Shown here piece after piece: positions 5,002 through 6,414 of a DNA stretch of 6,414 nt. The first letter of the stretch is position 1. Each line of letters starts with the position of its first letter. The stretch is from Candidatus Omnitrophota bacterium. Its GTDB lineage: Bacteria; Omnitrophota; Gorgyraeia; Gygaellales; Profunditerraquicolaceae. The translations under genes were made by a program, and so were the position numbers. The notes beneath the pieces are model-generated. The model saw only the letters and a program-made list of their open reading frames with translations. It made no database searches and had not been told where the DNA came from. The stretch lies in the NCBI GenBank assembly GCA_016212045.1, contig JACRHO010000008.1, forward strand, positions 1 through 6,414, in the 5' to 3' direction.

Positions 5002-5563
5002 AAAATGCGGGTTTACACTAGTAGAAGTATTACTCGTCAGTCTTATCTTAACCTTGATTCTTGCCGCCTTGTTTATTACCTTAACTACAGGAGAGTCTGT
5101 TAGTGCGATAAGTTCAGCCAAGATAGATTTACAGGCACAGCTAAGGCAGGTAATAAATTGGATTACCCAAGATATACGTCGGGCGACTGTCGGAGAAATT
5201 GCTAACAACAGCCCTTCTTCAAATCACGTTAAATTCAGGCAGGTTCAGGGAGTGGATACGACAACTGGTTATTACATACTCAGCGATAACTATATTGAGT
5301 ACAATTACGATAATAATTTACAGAAGATTACGCGCAGCCTGGTTAATCCAGCCGGAGAGATACTGCAGAGTTGGCAGTTTAACAATATCGCGCAACCTCC
5401 TTTTTATACGCGGGATGCAAGCGGCGGAATAGTTTCCTTAAATCAGAGCGACCTGTCAAATAGCCGCAAGATTATCGTTACCATTACATGCCTAAAGACA
5501 GTAAAGGGTTCTTTAAATTTGACTTCTAACTTAAGCCAAGAGGTAAAAATTCGCAATGAATAG
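4958..5563 (+). CDS. Minor pilin, PilW/GspJ-like (operon B), start uncertain
   Basis: Predicted tip subunit, paralogue of the gene at 2017. The signal is CGFTLVEVLLVSLI with Gly at -1 and Glu5 present, then ALFITLTTGES and the helix LQAQLRQVINWITQDIRRA (counterpart of LQQEARRALEWMTRELRES). The C-terminal half has YIEYNYDNNLQKITRS, a GspJ-like strand pair. The start is unclear: in-frame ATGs occur at 4937, 4949 and 4958, all inside the previous gene, giving leaders of 25, 21 or 18 residues. I use 4958, the shortest. The ATG at 5005, three bases after the previous stop and matching the paralogue's ATGCGGG start, is out of frame. From 4958 the protein is 201 aa. It ends in the same 8-base overlap with the next gene as operon A. 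Confidence 0.78.
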   Translation: MVRKIFCFPRASQNRKCGFTLVEVLLVSLILTLILAALFITLTTGESVSAISSAKIDLQAQLRQVINWITQDIRRATVGEIANNSPSSNHVKFRQVQGVDTTTGYYILSDNYIEYNYDNNLQKITRSLVNPAGEILQSWQFNNIAQPPFYTRDASGGIVSLNQSDLSNSRKIIVTITCLKTVKGSLNLTSNLSQEVKIRNE

Positions 5564-6414
5564 GCGCGGTATAGCCTTGCTCTTAGGACTCTTAGTAGTA
5601 TTGGTTTTATCTATTCTCTCTTTGCCATTTTTTGTCAAGACTATCAACGAAAGTAATCTGGTAAATAAATACACAAGCTCCACGCGCGCCTTCTGGTTAG
5701 CCGAGGCCGGTATTGCCGAGGCAATAGATAAACTCCCTGTACTTAATGTCAGTGGAAGTATAGGTAATAGTAATTATACCTATAGCGCGCAATCCAGCTC
5801 TGTCTCTGCGGGTTATTATCAGATAATTTCTACTGGTTCTGTGCTTTTTCCCGGAGGAAAAAGTGTCACCAAGAGAATAGAGGTAGTTTTAAAGACCGGC
5901 GTGGTTAACCCTGCTAAATTTAAATATGCTATTGAGACGACTACCAGTTTGACTATCAAAGGAAGCGTAGATATAAACCCTGATGACGGCATGAAAGAAA
6001 ATTCACCCCTGGATTTTACCGACTTATTTGGATATTCTAAGACAGTTATGCGCAGTCACGCCACACACCTATATACACCCAGCACTTTTGTCTCTCCAGT
6101 TGACGGTATCACCTGGGTAGATGTTCCGGCGGCAGAGACCTTAACTATAGCGGGTAATCTGGTAGGCAGCGGAATTTTAATTATATCGGGCAATACCCAT
6201 TTCTCTGGGACAGTAAGTTTTGACGGCATCATTTATGTGATTGGAAAATTAACTATGACCGGCGATGTTACGGCTACGGGCAGTGTCCTGGCGGAGAGCG
6301 AGACGACTGTGGATACTCTCCTCAAAGGAAATGTCACTTTAAATTATAATTCTAATTCAGTAGCCAATGTCTTATCATCAATACAATTTTTCACCAAAGA
6401 CATTGTCTCTTGGA
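5556..6414 (+). CDS. PilX/GspK-like large minor pilin (operon B), 3' end outside window
   Basis: The ATG at 5556 overlaps the previous TAG by 8 bases. The frame is open for 286 codons to the window edge. The leader MNRRG is cut before I6; mature position 5 is Leu (L10), not Glu, as in GspK-type capping subunits. The helix spans about 6-27, then NESN (31-34) and AFWLAEAG (45-52), aligned residue for residue with the operon A paralogue. The passenger has a shared DFTDLFGYS segment (compare FSDFVLFGQ) and then a run of short Gly/Thr-rich strands (LTIAGNLVGSGILIISG, FSGTVSFDGIIYVIG, LTMTGDVTATGSVLAES) that looks like a right-handed beta-solenoid, as in bactofilins. The final visible residues, DIVSW, suggest that the stop is close. 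The overall role is inferred to be the same as for the operon A copy. Confidence 0.8.
   Translation, partial: MNRRGIALLLGLLVVLVLSILSLPFFVKTINESNLVNKYTSSTRAFWLAEAGIAEAIDKLPVLNVSGSIGNSNYTYSAQSSSVSAGYYQIISTGSVLFPGGKSVTKRIEVVLKTGVVNPAKFKYAIETTTSLTIKGSVDINPDDGMKENSPLDFTDLFGYSKTVMRSHATHLYTPSTFVSPVDGITWVDVPAAETLTIAGNLVGSGILIISGNTHFSGTVSFDGIIYVIGKLTMTGDVTATGSVLAESETTVDTLLKGNVTLNYNSNSVANVLSSIQFFTKDIVSW

Noticed and set aside
5005..5103. Short frame from ATG 5005 as a gene of its own
   Set aside because: It is 32 codons (MRVYTSRSITRQ...) and lies wholly within the GspJ-like coding region in another frame. It matters only as the displaced old start.

Overview
The window is a gene cluster for type IV pilin-like and type II secretion-like filament subunits (pilins and pseudopilins), preceded by the nearly complete end of a nucleotide-sugar gene. 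Everything is on the + strand and tightly packed. I infer a diderm bacterium of the Candidatus Omnitrophota (OP3) or a related uncultured lineage. The basis is the style of the major pilin (GFTLVEIMIVVAII, then IPNLLRARTTANESAAQATL) and the PilX-like proteins with an AFW(I/L)AEAG motif. This is recognition from memory, not a database result.

Layout. (1) 1-953: UDP-glucuronate decarboxylase, missing only its first residues. (2) 950-1566: a one-gene unit for an abundant-looking major pilin, with a near-consensus promoter whose -35 box contains the uxs stop codon, a possible second promoter, a strong Shine-Dalgarno and a 12-bp intrinsic terminator. (3) 1568-4050: operon A, coding for a PilV/GspI-like, a PilW/GspJ-like and a PilX/GspK-like minor subunit plus a membrane-anchored helical protein of unknown function. 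(4) 4068-6414: operon B, coding for a second GspG-like subunit and second GspI-, GspJ- and GspK-like subunits; the last runs off the window just before its probable end.

The I-J-K trios of A and B are paralogous, in the same order, and even share the same 8-base ATGAATAA/G overlap at the J-K junction. Both operons start from look-alike promoters (TTCTTGACTA, 17-base spacer, TAAAAT) placed so close to the ATG that the mRNAs should be nearly leaderless. By family analogy, GspG-like subunits build the shaft and the I/J/K-like subunits form a tip complex. The window therefore looks like one major pilus subunit plus two alternative tip sets. The assembly ATPase, platform protein and prepilin peptidase are not here.

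The most unusual object is at about 4566-4672. A 96-base, in-frame, palindromic insertion lies exactly in the prepilin-signal codons of the operon B GspI-like gene. It has 14-bp outer and 10-bp inner inverted repeats and duplicates the GFT codons, so the protein carries a GFTPLE decoy and then the real GFTLLE signal 32 residues later. The next gene also has a disturbed start: the ATG equivalent to its paralogue's start is out of frame. I see no IS element, CRISPR array, tRNA or rRNA, and no gene-free stretch longer than 300 bases.
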